The notes under the pieces: generated by a model
Database searches by the model: none
Seen by the model: only the letters and a program-made list of their open reading frames with translations
What the model was told of the DNA's origin: nothing
Shown here: piece after piece, positions 6,429 through 15,347 of the stretch
Layout: each line of letters opens with the position of its first letter
How positions within the stretch are numbered: position 1 is the stretch's first letter
Program-made: the position numbers and the translations under genes
Assembly (NCBI GenBank): GCA_016867815.1
Contig: VGIR01000030.1
Coordinates: 1 to 33,299 of the forward strand
Reading direction: 5' to 3'
Length of the DNA: 33,299 nucleotides
Source: a candidate division WOR-3 bacterium
GTDB lineage: Bacteria > Hydrothermota > Tepidihabitantia > Tepidihabitantales > Tepidihabitantaceae

Positions 6429-7663
6429 ATCCGTGCGGCAGACCCGACAATGCCAACCAGTCTGGGGATCACGGCGTCGCGACTGAACTCTCTTAGTGCG
6501 TACCGACGGGCGTTCTCCCCCATCTGCCGCAGCGATTGAGGTCTGTGCTTGACGCTCCGAAGCACTTGCGCGACGGCGACTGGGTCTCCCGGCGGAAGAA
6601 CAAAGCCTGACTGGGACTCGCGCAGGATCGTGGCCGAGTGATTCTCCGCGGGAACGCTCGCCACTATCGGTTTGCCGGAGAGCATGTAGAAAGCTTGTTT
6701 GGACGGCGTCGCACTGAGCGACATTCGACCCGCAAGACTCAGCAGCAGGACATCCGCAGCAGCCTGGACCTCCGGGACGTCGGATGGCTTCAGCGGATGA
6801 ACGACCACAATGTTGCTGAGTTTCCTATCGGATATGTCGCGCTCCAGATCGGCACGGGATGGTCCGTCACCAACCAGCAGAATCACAATTCCGTCCTCGC
6901 TGCGCAGGGCGTCAGCTACCTCGATGTAGAGATTGAGGCCCGCCGACTGCGTCAGACTGCCAACGAACATGGCCAGAAAGACGCTGACAGGAATGTCGTG
7001 CCGGCTACGGAAGGCAAGCGGGCTCACTGCCTGCGCAAAAGGCCCGGCGTCGGCGTAGACCGGGAGATGGTTCACCCTACTGCCTTGCAGCCCGCGCGTG
7101 GCCACGAGCAGCTCGGCCATCCCGGGGGTAAGCGTGAGGATGGCGCTACATTGCCTTAGGTGCAGTCGGTCCAGTCCGAGCATGACACGGGCAACGATTC
7201 CATCCGGCTTCAGCGTGCCCCTCTCGACGAGCGATTCAGGGTAGACATCAAGCGCGCACGACACGACCGGAACTCCCCAGAGTCGTAGCACGAGAGAGTT
7301 GAGGTTTCGCGCGAAAAGTGACCATGTTCTCAGGAAGGCCACGTTCACGCGAGGCCGACCAAGCAGGTGCACAATGAGCTGCACTGTAGAAGTGAGTCCA
7401 AAGGAGATGTTCTCGGCAAATCGGGAGAGCATGGTGGAGCGTCCGGACAGTGTATGCCAGCTTCGCACCACGCGGCAACCGCCTTCCCGAGTGACACTCC
7501 GCCAACGACGATGGTAGCCTTCGTAGATCTTGCCTCCGGGCCGATTCGGAAACGGCGCGAAGACGGTCACGTCGTGCCCGCGCCGTACGAACTCATCGGC
7601 AACGTCCGACGAGAACACGGCGGGCTCGGGCGGATGGGTATGAGCGACGACGAACGCCCGCAT
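6425..7663 (-). CDS. GT4 glycosyltransferase, WbuB/WcaI-like
   Basis: This 412-residue GT-B enzyme has an N-terminal region with HTHPPEP and VFAPFPNRPGG that resembles WcaI/WbuB-type transferases. Its C-terminal nucleotide-sugar site contains FVGSLTQSAG and VGDGPSR. WbuB of some E. coli O-antigen loci transfers L-FucNAc. The position directly after genes for an L-6-deoxy-hexosamine pathway suggests this enzyme uses that product, which is an inference. GAGAAGG precedes the ATG by 3 nt. A 74-nt gap separates it from the 2-epimerase gene. Confidence 0.85.
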   Translation of the reverse strand: MRAFVVAHTHPPEPAVFSSDVADEFVRRGHDVTVFAPFPNRPGGKIYEGYHRRWRSVTREGGCRVVRSWHTLSGRSTMLSRFAENISFGLTSTVQLIVHLLGRPRVNVAFLRTWSLFARNLNSLVLRLWGVPVVSCALDVYPESLVERGTLKPDGIVARVMLGLDRLHLRQCSAILTLTPGMAELLVATRGLQGSRVNHLPVYADAGPFAQAVSPLAFRSRHDIPVSVFLAMFVGSLTQSAGLNLYIEVADALRSEDGIVILLVGDGPSRADLERDISDRKLSNIVVVHPLKPSDVPEVQAAADVLLLSLAGRMSLSATPSKQAFYMLSGKPIVASVPAENHSATILRESQSGFVLPPGDPVAVAQVLRSVKHRPQSLRQMGENARRYALREFSRDAVIPRLVGIVGSAARI

Positions 7664-7737
7664 CGGCCTTCTCGCAAGGGAGACGCCTGGCGCCCGCGAC
7701 TCGGTGCGCGCGCAGCGAGAGTTGATGGCTGCGATGC

Positions 7738-8868
7738 CTACTCCAGATGCCAGGTGCCTCGGTTAACGTAATCGGTGTAGCTCAGTAGGATTCGTAGCAC
7801 CTTGTCCGACACGTTCGGCACATCGTAGTCGGACACAAGGCGGAGAGTGGGGCTCGTTCCACGATTCTGGGATGCGAGCACCTCGAGGCCCTGCTGGACC
7901 CGCGTCCAGTTCATTCCCACCATCATCACCGCGCCCTCTTCCATGCCCTCGGGGCGTTCGTGCGCCTCCCGAAGGTTGAGCGCAGGGAAGTTCAGGATGG
8001 AAGACTCCTCGGTGATGGTCCCACTGTCCGATAGAACGGCCAGCGCGTGCTTCTGCAGCTTCACGTAGTCAAGGAAACCCAGCGGTCTCAGAAGCTCGAC
8101 CTTGGCAGGAAGCTTCACGCCCCTAGATGCCAGCTTCTGTCGGGTTCGCGGGTGGGTGGAGACAATCACCCGCTTGCCTTCACTCCCGGCCAGACCTTTT
8201 AGTATGCCCAGAAGTCCGTCGAACTGACGGTCGTCATCTATGTTCTCTTCCCGGTGCGAGCTCACTACGAAGTAGTCCTGCTCCTTGAGCCTCAGTCGCT
8301 GGAGCACGTCTGACGCGTCAATCTTCTCCATGTAGTGGTGCAGCACCTCGAACATTGGACTACCGGTCTTGATCACCCGGTCTGGCGGAATGCCCTCACG
8401 CAACAGGTACTCCCGAGCAATGCGGCTGTACGGCATGTTGATGTCGGAGATGTGATCCAAGATACGGCGATTCATCTCCTCGGGGACTCGCTCGTCGAAA
8501 CAGCGATTCCCTGCTTCCATGTGGAAGACCGGTATCTTGCGCCGCTTCGCCGAATAGGCAGCGAGGCAGCTGTTCGTGTCGCCCAGCACCAACAAGGCGT
8601 CGGGGCGGACTTTGGCGAGCACGGCGTCGGTTCGGACAACTACGTTCCCGACAGTCTCACACGGCGTTTTCCCCGCGGCTTTCAGGAAGTAGTCAGGCTT
8701 CCTGATTTCCAGCTCCTCGAAGAAGACTTGGTTCAATTCGTAGTCATAGTTCTGCCCGGTGTGGACCAGAGTGTGGTCTGTTACCTCGTCCAGCCGCGCG
8801 ATGACGCGGGAGAGCTTAACCAGCTCTGGTCGTGTGCCGATGACGGTCAGCACTCCTGGCCTAGTCAT
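7738..8868 (-). CDS. wecB: Non-hydrolysing UDP-N-acetylhexosamine 2-epimerase (WecB/FnlC/WbvD type)
   Basis: The protein has 376 residues from the ATG at 8868. I chose that start because AGGAGG (8875-8880) lies 6 nt upstream; a frame extension to 8904 lacks this. Hallmarks are GTRPE (11-15), GDTNS, HMEAGNRCFDE and PEEMNRRILDH, the UDP and catalytic motifs of WecB-fold 2-epimerases. With the dehydratase and reductase just upstream it fits the last step of the L-FucNAc or L-QuiNAc pathway (FnlC/CapG or WbvD), inverting C2 of the UDP-6-deoxy-hexosamine. A plain UDP-GlcNAc/ManNAc epimerase is the alternative. Confidence 0.92.
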   Translation of the reverse strand: MTRPGVLTVIGTRPELVKLSRVIARLDEVTDHTLVHTGQNYDYELNQVFFEELEIRKPDYFLKAAGKTPCETVGNVVVRTDAVLAKVRPDALLVLGDTNSCLAAYSAKRRKIPVFHMEAGNRCFDERVPEEMNRRILDHISDINMPYSRIAREYLLREGIPPDRVIKTGSPMFEVLHHYMEKIDASDVLQRLRLKEQDYFVVSSHREENIDDDRQFDGLLGILKGLAGSEGKRVIVSTHPRTRQKLASRGVKLPAKVELLRPLGFLDYVKLQKHALAVLSDSGTITEESSILNFPALNLREAHERPEGMEEGAVMMVGMNWTRVQQGLEVLASQNRGTSPTLRLVSDYDVPNVSDKVLRILLSYTDYVNRGTWHLE

Positions 8869-8934
8869 GATGAACCTCCTTGAGCTGAGCTCGTTCGTCT
8901 CCACGCGATCTACGTGCCCTCAGCGATATTCGGC

Positions 8935-9960
8935 TCACTGTCGGTGCCTCCAATCTGCAAGCGCGTCCTTCGTGTACTGCAGCCCCTGAAGCAGACCAAC
9001 GAGTTCCTCGATGCCGAGCCGCCGCGTGTTGTGCGAATTGTAGTCTTCCTGGCGCGAGAGCCTTTCCTCGCCTTCGGTGAAGTACAGGTTGTAGTTCAAG
9101 CTGCGGTTGTCGGGCACAATCCGGAAGTAGTTGCCGCAGTCCTCGCTCTTTGCCATCTCCTCGCGCGTGAGCAATGTCTCGTAGAGCTTCTCGCCGTGAC
9201 GCGTGCCGATGACCTTCACCGGGTTGTCTGCCTTGAAGATGCGCCTCACTGCCTCTACTAGTCCACCGATAGTGGTGGCCGGGGTCTTCTGTACGAAGAT
9301 ATCGCCCGGCCTTCCGTGCTGGAAGGCGAAGACAACAAGGTTCACTGCGTCTTCAATGGACATCATGAACCGGGTCATGTTCGGGTCGGTCACGGTGAGC
9401 GGCTGGCCTTGCTTGATCTGGTCGACTAAGAGCGGGATGACCGACCCGCGCGAGGCCATGACGTTGCCGTAGCGGGTGGCGCACACGACCGTCCCGTTCG
9501 GGTCGGCTATGCGCGTCTTGGCAATCATCAGTTTCTCCATCATTGCTTTGGAGATGCCCATCGCGCTGATGGGATAGACCGCCTTATCCGTACTGAGCAG
9601 GACTACTCGCTGCACCTGCCCGGCAATCGCCGCGTTGAGGACATTCTCGGCGCCGAGTGCGTTGGTTCTGATTGCCTCGAGCGGGTAGAACTCACACGAT
9701 GGGACCTGCTTCAACGCTGCGGCGTGGAAGACGTAGTCAACGCCGAACATTGCCGAAGCGACGCTGTCATAGGCCCGGACGTCACCAATATAGAACTTCA
9801 GCTTGGGGTTGGAGTAGCTGATCCGCATGTCCTCCTGCTTCTTCTCGTCCCGACTGAACACGCGGATCTCTCTCACCTCGGTCTTGAGAAACCGCTTCAG
9901 AACTGCATTACCAAACGACCCGGTGCCGCCGGTAATCAGGAGTGTCTTGTCTTTGAACAT
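8935..9960 (-). CDS. fnlA: UDP-GlcNAc 4,6-dehydratase/5-epimerase (CapE/FnlA/WbjB type)
   Basis: This is a 341-residue extended SDR. It has the NAD(P) motif GGTGSFG (11-17), STDKA (123-127) and, in place of the usual Tyr-x3-Lys, Met134-x3-Lys138. That substitution marks the CapE/FlaA1 group of inverting dehydratases. The enzyme makes UDP-2-acetamido-2,6-dideoxy-L-arabino-hexos-4-ulose, the entry to L-FucNAc, L-RhaNAc and L-QuiNAc. I place the start at 9960, where GAGGAAG lies 2 nt before the ATG; a GTG at 9990 is possible. A 25-codon mini-ORF fills the gap to the reductase gene. Confidence 0.93.
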   Translation of the reverse strand: MFKDKTLLITGGTGSFGNAVLKRFLKTEVREIRVFSRDEKKQEDMRISYSNPKLKFYIGDVRAYDSVASAMFGVDYVFHAAALKQVPSCEFYPLEAIRTNALGAENVLNAAIAGQVQRVVLLSTDKAVYPISAMGISKAMMEKLMIAKTRIADPNGTVVCATRYGNVMASRGSVIPLLVDQIKQGQPLTVTDPNMTRFMMSIEDAVNLVVFAFQHGRPGDIFVQKTPATTIGGLVEAVRRIFKADNPVKVIGTRHGEKLYETLLTREEMAKSEDCGNYFRIVPDNRSLNYNLYFTEGEERLSRQEDYNSHNTRRLGIEELVGLLQGLQYTKDALADWRHRQ

Positions 9961-9990
9961 CGCTTCCTCACTCTGACTCGCGTCGTTCAC

Positions 9991-10068
9991 TCAGAACTTC
10001 CAGTGCATGTATTGACAAACCCACTGGCCTCGACGCACCAAGTTGCAGTCCGCGTGGCAGTTTTCCAT
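9991..10068 (-). CDS. Candidate 25-residue Cys/Trp-rich microprotein
   Basis: An ATG overlaps the reductase stop (TGATG) and the frame runs 25 codons to a TGA that abuts the possible GTG start of the dehydratase gene. The peptide starts MENCHADC and ends CQYMHWKF: three Cys and two Trp in 25 residues. Overlap at one end and adjacency at the other fit translational coupling. Chance is a real alternative at this length, and I recognise no family. Confidence 0.25.
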   Translation of the reverse strand: MENCHADCNLVRRGQWVCQYMHWKF

Positions 10069-10982
10069 CAGGACTCCCTCAGGAGCGCAGGTAACCACTC
10101 TTCATACGGCGTCGAGTCCTCGGCGAGTTGACGGACCATACTCAACCACGGTGGAGCTAGATATCCGGTCGCGATACGAAACTTGTCTCCCTTCATGCTG
10201 CGATCCGAGACCTCAGTGTCGTCTGGCGTGAGGTCGACCGCCAACCCGAAGGCGTCGCGGAGCAGACATAGGAGGTCGTACTTCGAGATCGGCGTCGAGA
10301 CTACCTGGTACAACCCCGATAGGGTAGGGAACTCCCGAATCACGCGTGCGACCACGTTAGCGATCTCGTTGGTGGTAACGCCTGAGTATATGACATTCCG
10401 ATAACCGCGCACCGACTTCCGGTTCTGGGCAAGAAACCAGTCCAGCAGTGACCGGTGCTCGACCAACTCCCGGCCGATAATCGACGTCCGCAGCGTGAGT
10501 GCGTTGGGGACCGTCACCTCACCTAGATACTTGGTCCTACCATACAGGTCATCAGCGTCCGATTGGTCGTCCTCGGTGTATGCTCCGCGCCTGCCACTGA
10601 AGACGCAGTCGGTGCTGAAGTGAATGACCCTGCCCCCCCACCCTGTCGCAATGGTGGCGAGTTTGTGCGGGAGCAGCGAGTTAACGGTTATGCTGGGTAT
10701 CGGCGACGTTGCCTCCGGTCGTTGTTTGATGATACCTACGCAGTTGACGATGAAGTCAGGCCTTGCGCCGGCAAGCGTTTTTCGGAGTCCGGCGAAGTCA
10801 GTAACATCCAGACCCGTGACAATGTCGTTCCCTTGGAGCAGCTCGACCTTGTCGAATGGCGGCTTTCTGACATCCTCCAGCGTCGTGCCGAGTGTCCCAT
10901 CGAAGTGCTCCCGAAGTACCTGGAACAGCTTGTGCCCCAGCATGCCCGCAGCGCCAATGACCACGACCTTGGGTTGTGTCAC
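10068..10982 (-). CDS. RmlD-like UDP-4-keto-6-deoxy-hexosamine reductase (WbvR type)
   Basis: A 304-residue SDR with GAAGMLG (10-16), STDCVFSG (123-130) and the catalytic pair Y147-x3-K151, as in dTDP-4-dehydrorhamnose reductases. The start is the GTG at 10982: GGAGG lies 8 nt upstream and the GTGA overlaps the stop of the epimerase gene. FnlB/CapF, the reductase of the L-FucNAc route, is longer and ends in a cupin domain, which is absent here. An RmlD-type reductase beside a CapE-like dehydratase and a WecB-like epimerase instead matches the WbvB-WbvR-WbvD order described for UDP-L-RhaNAc and UDP-L-QuiNAc. No RmlA, RmlB or RmlC is present, so dTDP-rhamnose synthesis is unlikely. Confidence 0.88.
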   Translation of the reverse strand: MTQPKVVVIGAAGMLGHKLFQVLREHFDGTLGTTLEDVRKPPFDKVELLQGNDIVTGLDVTDFAGLRKTLAGARPDFIVNCVGIIKQRPEATSPIPSITVNSLLPHKLATIATGWGGRVIHFSTDCVFSGRRGAYTEDDQSDADDLYGRTKYLGEVTVPNALTLRTSIIGRELVEHRSLLDWFLAQNRKSVRGYRNVIYSGVTTNEIANVVARVIREFPTLSGLYQVVSTPISKYDLLCLLRDAFGLAVDLTPDDTEVSDRSMKGDKFRIATGYLAPPWLSMVRQLAEDSTPYEEWLPALLRES

Positions 10983-11908
10983 CTTCCGACCTCCGATTTT
11001 GCCCATTGCACGTATTCCGACAGGCCCGCAGGCATGTCTACATTCGGGCTGTAGCCAAATGCGGCGCGTGCGGCTGAGATGTCGGCGAGGCTATGAAGCA
11101 CGTCACCGGGTCTGGATGGTCCGTATCTCACCTCAGGGTGCATGCCGCTGACCTCACAGAGCAGTCCGACGAGCCGGTTGATGGTGATGTGCGTGCCACT
11201 GGCAACATTGAACGCACCGGTCAGGCCAGGCTTCACTGCAGCTTTGATGTTTGCCTGCACAACATCGTTCACGTTGACAAAGTCGCGCGTCTGTTCGCCA
11301 TCTCCGAATACCGTCAGCGGCTTTCCGCGCAGCATCTGGAACACGAAGATGGGGATAACATTGCCGTAGGCATCGTAGCGTTGGTTGGGACCGTACACGT
11401 TGAAGTAGCGCAGGCAGACGACCTCGATGCCGTACAGCTTGGCGTAGACCAAGCATTCCTTCTCCTCGCAAAGCTTCGTACAGCCATAAGGAGAGTCGGG
11501 TTCGGTCGGGTGGTTCTCGCTAATCGGCAGTGCCTTCAGCTCACCAAATATGCCGGCAGAGGACGAGACAACAACCTTCCGAACTTTTCCCCCTCGTGCC
11601 GCCTCCATGATTCGCAGGCTGCCCAGAACATTGACTTCGGCGTCGGTAATCGGGCTGTCAATCGAGCGCTTGTTGCCGACTGATGCGGCCAGGTGGAATA
11701 CTACGTCAGAACCCTTGATCGCCTCTGCGACATCCCTTTCATTGCGCACGTCTCCTTCGATGACGCGCACCTGCGGGAAGGAGTCCAGATTGCGGCGGTC
11801 GCCAGAAGACAAATCGTCAAGGACGGTGACCGCGTGACCCTCACCTACCAGCGCCGCTACGACATTGGAGCCGATGAAACCCGCACCGCCGGAAACGAGC
11901 GCCCTCAT
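10979..11908 (-). CDS. NAD-dependent UDP-sugar 4-epimerase (GalE-like)
   Basis: A 309-residue extended SDR with GGAGFIG (7-13), the SSSAGIFG active-site serines and Y141-x3-K145. Its tail contains the RPGDVLHSLAD motif common in UDP-glucose and UDP-GlcNAc 4-epimerases. It probably makes UDP-Gal or UDP-GalNAc for the polysaccharide. It is the first gene after the 184-nt gap with a promoter (11935-11963), so it leads the sub-operon for nucleotide sugars and chain initiation. Its stop overlaps the GTG of the reductase. It differs clearly from the second epimerase at 30483-31529. Confidence 0.9.
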   Translation of the reverse strand: MRALVSGGAGFIGSNVVAALVGEGHAVTVLDDLSSGDRRNLDSFPQVRVIEGDVRNERDVAEAIKGSDVVFHLAASVGNKRSIDSPITDAEVNVLGSLRIMEAARGGKVRKVVVSSSAGIFGELKALPISENHPTEPDSPYGCTKLCEEKECLVYAKLYGIEVVCLRYFNVYGPNQRYDAYGNVIPIFVFQMLRGKPLTVFGDGEQTRDFVNVNDVVQANIKAAVKPGLTGAFNVASGTHITINRLVGLLCEVSGMHPEVRYGPSRPGDVLHSLADISAARAAFGYSPNVDMPAGLSEYVQWAKSEVGR

Positions 11909-11934
11909 GAAAACCTACCTGTCATCGCGTGTTC

Positions 11935-11963
11935 ATTCTACGCTGACCGGCAGTCTGCGTCAA
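11935..11963 (-). promoter_or_regulatory. Internal promoter of the sugar-nucleotide sub-operon
   Basis: On the minus strand TTGACG (11963-11958) is followed after exactly 17 bp by TAGAAT (11940-11935). The expected start near 11928 gives a leader of about 20 nt to the ATG at 11908. It sits in the largest gap (184 nt) of the island core, so the seven genes from 11908 to 5199 may be transcribed independently. Confidence 0.55.
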
Positions 11964-12092
11964 TGGCTCCTTGCCCCTGCGGTTTGAGAAGCAACTCACA
12001 ACCGTGACCTTGAGACCCGTTGCCGCGAGGAGTTGGTCGAGGGTGTGGGTCTTGGTGCGGGAAAGGAAGAAGGTCTCACATCCGCCTACCAT

Positions 12093-13250
12093 TCAAGGAC
12101 TCGGCAAACTGTCGTTAGAGCGTGCCATGCGCGAGAGACGGCTCACTTGTACAGCCCGCACAAGAACGTCCAGCAGCCCACCATACGACCTGCTTGTGGT
12201 TCGCATCGCCACGAGGGCGGCTCCGCTCCTAGACAACTCGCAACGCAGGGCGGAATCCTGCAACAGCCGGACTGTCTTGTCGGCGAAGTCTCTCGGATTC
12301 AACGGATCGAAGAAGACGGCCGCGTGCTCACACATGTCGTGAGCGTAGGGCCGATCCGCGACCAACACTGGAGTCCCTACAAGCATCGCCTCGGACATCG
12401 TTAGGGGGCCCGATTCCACCAGCGATGGCTGAATTAGCACCGTGGCCAGCTCATATGCCTTCCGGAGGTCCGCTTTGCCCAGGTAGCCGAGGCAAACGAC
12501 GCCGTTGTCCCGAGGAACGGTGTCCGTCGCGGGCCATGTTATAAACAGCTTGGCATTCGGGAAGGCCGCCCGAACATATTCCAGACCACGTATAGCCACA
12601 TCGACATTCTTGTAGGGCGAGTCGTTGCCTACATAGAGGATGCGCTGGCCGACTGGGGTCGTCATCATCTCACCAAGCACGGGGCTTGCGGCATCAATGC
12701 TGGGCAGTTCGCGGGCGGTCGGCATGACTATCAAGCACCGTTCTTCTTTCAAACGAAAGGCTCCGGCGACCCATGAGAGCATGGTGGGCGTCTGGACGAT
12801 TACTCTCCAAGAGTTGGCGCATGACTGTTCCATCAAGTGTCTCAGGACCAGCATGCGCAGGCGGAGCCCGGCGCTACAGCGCTGCAAAGCCTCTCTCGAA
12901 AACGGCAGTGACTGCTGGACAAATGTTACGTACGGGGTTGTCGCAGGGATGGTGCCAATGCCCGTGGCGCAGAACAGCACATCGGCCCCAACCCGCGCGC
13001 ACTCCCTTCCGAGGTTCCGCCTGAGCCAAAGTAGCCGATGCACGTACGAACGCTCGGGGAGCGGTTGTTCAATCTCAACTAGCCTTCCAGAGGCAGGCAG
13101 GTCGAAGTTGCGCGTCGAACGCGGAGAACTAAACACTGTGATTCTGGACACTCTGTCATCAGTCAACGTGGCGGCGAGCAAGTCAAGCAGAACAGTTGCG
13201 CCCCCGCTGTGCTTGATGCCCACAGCGTCGACGGCCACGTGTATCTGCAT
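12093..13250 (-). CDS. GT4-family glycosyltransferase
   Basis: This 385-residue GT-B transferase begins with a Rossmann half (MQIHVAVDAVGI, then HSGGATVLLDLL). The nucleotide-sugar half has ILYVGNDSPYKNVD and the E-x7-E signature (ESGPLTMSE), which is diagnostic for retaining GT4 enzymes. It acts in the cytoplasm on the lipid-linked repeat. Two bases separate it from the upstream GT4 gene. Donor and acceptor cannot be assigned. Confidence 0.88.
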   Translation of the reverse strand: MQIHVAVDAVGIKHSGGATVLLDLLAATLTDDRVSRITVFSSPRSTRNFDLPASGRLVEIEQPLPERSYVHRLLWLRRNLGRECARVGADVLFCATGIGTIPATTPYVTFVQQSLPFSREALQRCSAGLRLRMLVLRHLMEQSCANSWRVIVQTPTMLSWVAGAFRLKEERCLIVMPTARELPSIDAASPVLGEMMTTPVGQRILYVGNDSPYKNVDVAIRGLEYVRAAFPNAKLFITWPATDTVPRDNGVVCLGYLGKADLRKAYELATVLIQPSLVESGPLTMSEAMLVGTPVLVADRPYAHDMCEHAAVFFDPLNPRDFADKTVRLLQDSALRCELSRSGAALVAMRTTSRSYGGLLDVLVRAVQVSRLSRMARSNDSLPSP

Positions 13251-13252
13251 GG

Positions 13253-14386
13253 CTAGTGTCGAGAGCTATTTCCCTCGCAGAGCCATGGGGGTGTCGGCCT
13301 CGGCCGCAGCCCGGCGGAGGCAGAAACGACATCAAGGAAGTACGCGGCGACCGACTGCCCTTCAATGCAGTGAGACCACGCCTTGATGCGTTCGCTCGCC
13401 TCCGGCGTCTTCTTCCCCCGCGCAATCCACTTCTCAAGCGCGTCAGTCAGCGCACTCACAGAACCACTCTGGAAGACCTCTCCGCGCCAAGGGGCGGCCA
13501 CCAGGTCTGACGCTCCGCAGCGGTCGCTGCACACCACCGGTACGCCCCTCATGAGGGCTTCATTCACGACCGCTCCCCAACCGTCGAAACGACTCGGCAG
13601 CACAAGGACATCAGAGTCTGCAAGTTGACAAAGAGCTGCCTGGTTTGCCATGGCTCCCAGAAAGACAGTCCTGCTTCCGATGCCATGATGCGATGCGAGG
13701 CGCTCGTACTCGCCGCGCAGAGGCCCATCACCTATGACTAGGAACTCGCTGTCGTGTGTCCGAAGGCGCCCGAACGCCTTGATTAGCACGTCCACACCCT
13801 TTCGGTGGATGAGCTGCCCCAGATAGGCGATCCTGAAGTGGCTTCCTGCAGAGGAGTTGCCATGCTCAGAAGGAACCGTTGCGGGCTTCTCTGTCGTGTA
13901 TGCGTAGTTGAAGACTTTGTCTGCCGGCCAACCTCGCTTTCTATACCAGGTCACGCCATTTCGCCCCATCGCCAGCATGAAGTCGACATCCTTACCGAAG
14001 CGCACCCGATCGGCTGCATGCACCATACGCCTGGCGAGCCCCTTGATTCCGCGAGGATCGCCTCCCTCGCAACCCAACGCAATGCGTGTTCCCGCCTTAC
14101 GGCAGGCCTCGAAGGCACCCCTACCAAGCGTACGGCTCTTCAATCCTCCGATCAGATGCACAGTATCATTGTCATTCATCGTGGAGAGCCTGTCGATCGT
14201 TTCCGCACTTGGGTCGACGATCGTGCGCGCCGGCGCGACGTCCGGCACGCTCCAGCCGAGAGTTCTGCGAGCCCCGATGACCTCACACCCGGCCACCACC
14301 GTAACGTCGTGCCCCATCTGTGCAAGGGCCCTCATGTCCGCCGACCGGTGGATGGCCAGCATATTGGTCCAAAGCACCAGCTTCAT
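13253..14386 (-). CDS. GT4-family glycosyltransferase
   Basis: A 377-residue GT-B enzyme. The C-terminal half has YLGQLIHRKGVDVLI, VIGDGPLRGEYERL and a donor loop DGWGAVVNEALMRGVPVV. The first E of the E-x7-E signature is replaced by D (D-GWGAVVN-E), a common GT4 variant. I place the start at the ATG 14386, preceded by AAGG; a GTG two codons upstream is the alternative. The very next gene upstream encodes a deacetylase. The specific sugar is unknown. Confidence 0.87.
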   Translation of the reverse strand: MKLVLWTNMLAIHRSADMRALAQMGHDVTVVAGCEVIGARRTLGWSVPDVAPARTIVDPSAETIDRLSTMNDNDTVHLIGGLKSRTLGRGAFEACRKAGTRIALGCEGGDPRGIKGLARRMVHAADRVRFGKDVDFMLAMGRNGVTWYRKRGWPADKVFNYAYTTEKPATVPSEHGNSSAGSHFRIAYLGQLIHRKGVDVLIKAFGRLRTHDSEFLVIGDGPLRGEYERLASHHGIGSRTVFLGAMANQAALCQLADSDVLVLPSRFDGWGAVVNEALMRGVPVVCSDRCGASDLVAAPWRGEVFQSGSVSALTDALEKWIARGKKTPEASERIKAWSHCIEGQSVAAYFLDVVSASAGLRPRPTPPWLCEGNSSRH

Positions 14387-14428
14387 TTGCACCTTGCAGG
14401 AGAAATGCAGGTCATGATGGGGTGGTGA

Positions 14429-15346
14429 CTATAAACCCTGCTGCGTGCCACAGGACAGCCGCCTGGCTTTCTGCAAAGTGTTCTGGAATGACATGAGCCT
14501 ACCGCGCCAACGCAGGCGATTCAGACCGCCCGTGGCGAACTTCACCGCCTCCAGCGACCAGAATGCTTCGACATTGGACCTCTTGATGAAGTAGGGGTCC
14601 TTCGGATGGCAGTTTGACCCGTAGAGCGTGGAGAAGAAGTACTCGTAGTTGTCGAGAATAAGGGCAAGCTCCGCCGTCCCGCAACTGAGCAGAGAATCGA
14701 ACGGCCCGCAGAAGGCCCGAACCTTGTCCGGTGCGATCCCGCAACCCGCCGCGATCCGACGCCTGCTATCCACGATCTCCCGTCTCCGCGAATCAGAGGA
14801 CAAGCCCTGCAGTCTCAGCAAGTGCGTGAAGGAATGGGAACCAACTTCGTGACCTGCTCGCGCCAAGTCACCCAAATCCTGCCAGGACATTGCGGTCAGG
14901 TCCTCCGGTTTGGCATCGATCTCGGGATCTATGCTCGGCCGTATCCTCTCGATGAAGTATCTGCTCTGTTCTTCCTCGGGAGTGTCAATGAACGCGGGGA
15001 CGACGTGAAAGAACGCGTGAATCCCCGTGCGCTCAAGCAGGTCTGCGGCGTAGAGGTTGTTCCTGATTCCATCGTCGAAGTTCAGCAGGAGGAGCGGTCC
15101 GCCGGCGGCACTCACTTGTGTGCCGAAAAAGGAATCGAGGTCCGCCGGTGAGATGACCCGGAAGTTGCTCCGGTAGAAGGACAACTGCTCCTCAAGATTC
15201 CTCATGAAGCGCCTCTGGGTACCATGATAGTTCAGAACCACCAGGTCGCGCTCAGGGATTCTCGCCCATGGCGTCCAGCCCGCCATCCGTGAGACAAGTG
15301 CCTTGGCAAGAACGGCTCTGCGCTGCGCTGTGCGGGCAAATCTCAT
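14429..15346 (-). CDS. NodB-type polysaccharide deacetylase
   Basis: The protein is 305 residues from the ATG at 15346; the frame stays open to 15412 but that part overlaps the upstream gene. The NodB metal site is complete, with NFDDG (D91, D92) and HSFTH (H171, H175), and the barrel continues to about 280. It should remove N- or O-acyl groups from a sugar or a lipid-linked intermediate. No signal peptide is evident, so cytoplasmic action on the precursor is likely. One base separates the upstream stop from this start (TGA-C-ATG), consistent with coupling. The enzyme may work with the GNAT encoded immediately upstream, exchanging one acyl group for another. Confidence 0.92.
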   Translation of the reverse strand: MRFARTAQRRAVLAKALVSRMAGWTPWARIPERDLVVLNYHGTQRRFMRNLEEQLSFYRSNFRVISPADLDSFFGTQVSAAGGPLLLLNFDDGIRNNLYAADLLERTGIHAFFHVVPAFIDTPEEEQSRYFIERIRPSIDPEIDAKPEDLTAMSWQDLGDLARAGHEVGSHSFTHLLRLQGLSSDSRRREIVDSRRRIAAGCGIAPDKVRAFCGPFDSLLSCGTAELALILDNYEYFFSTLYGSNCHPKDPYFIKRSNVEAFWSLEAVKFATGGLNRLRWRGRLMSFQNTLQKARRLSCGTQQGL

Positions 15347-15347
15347 G

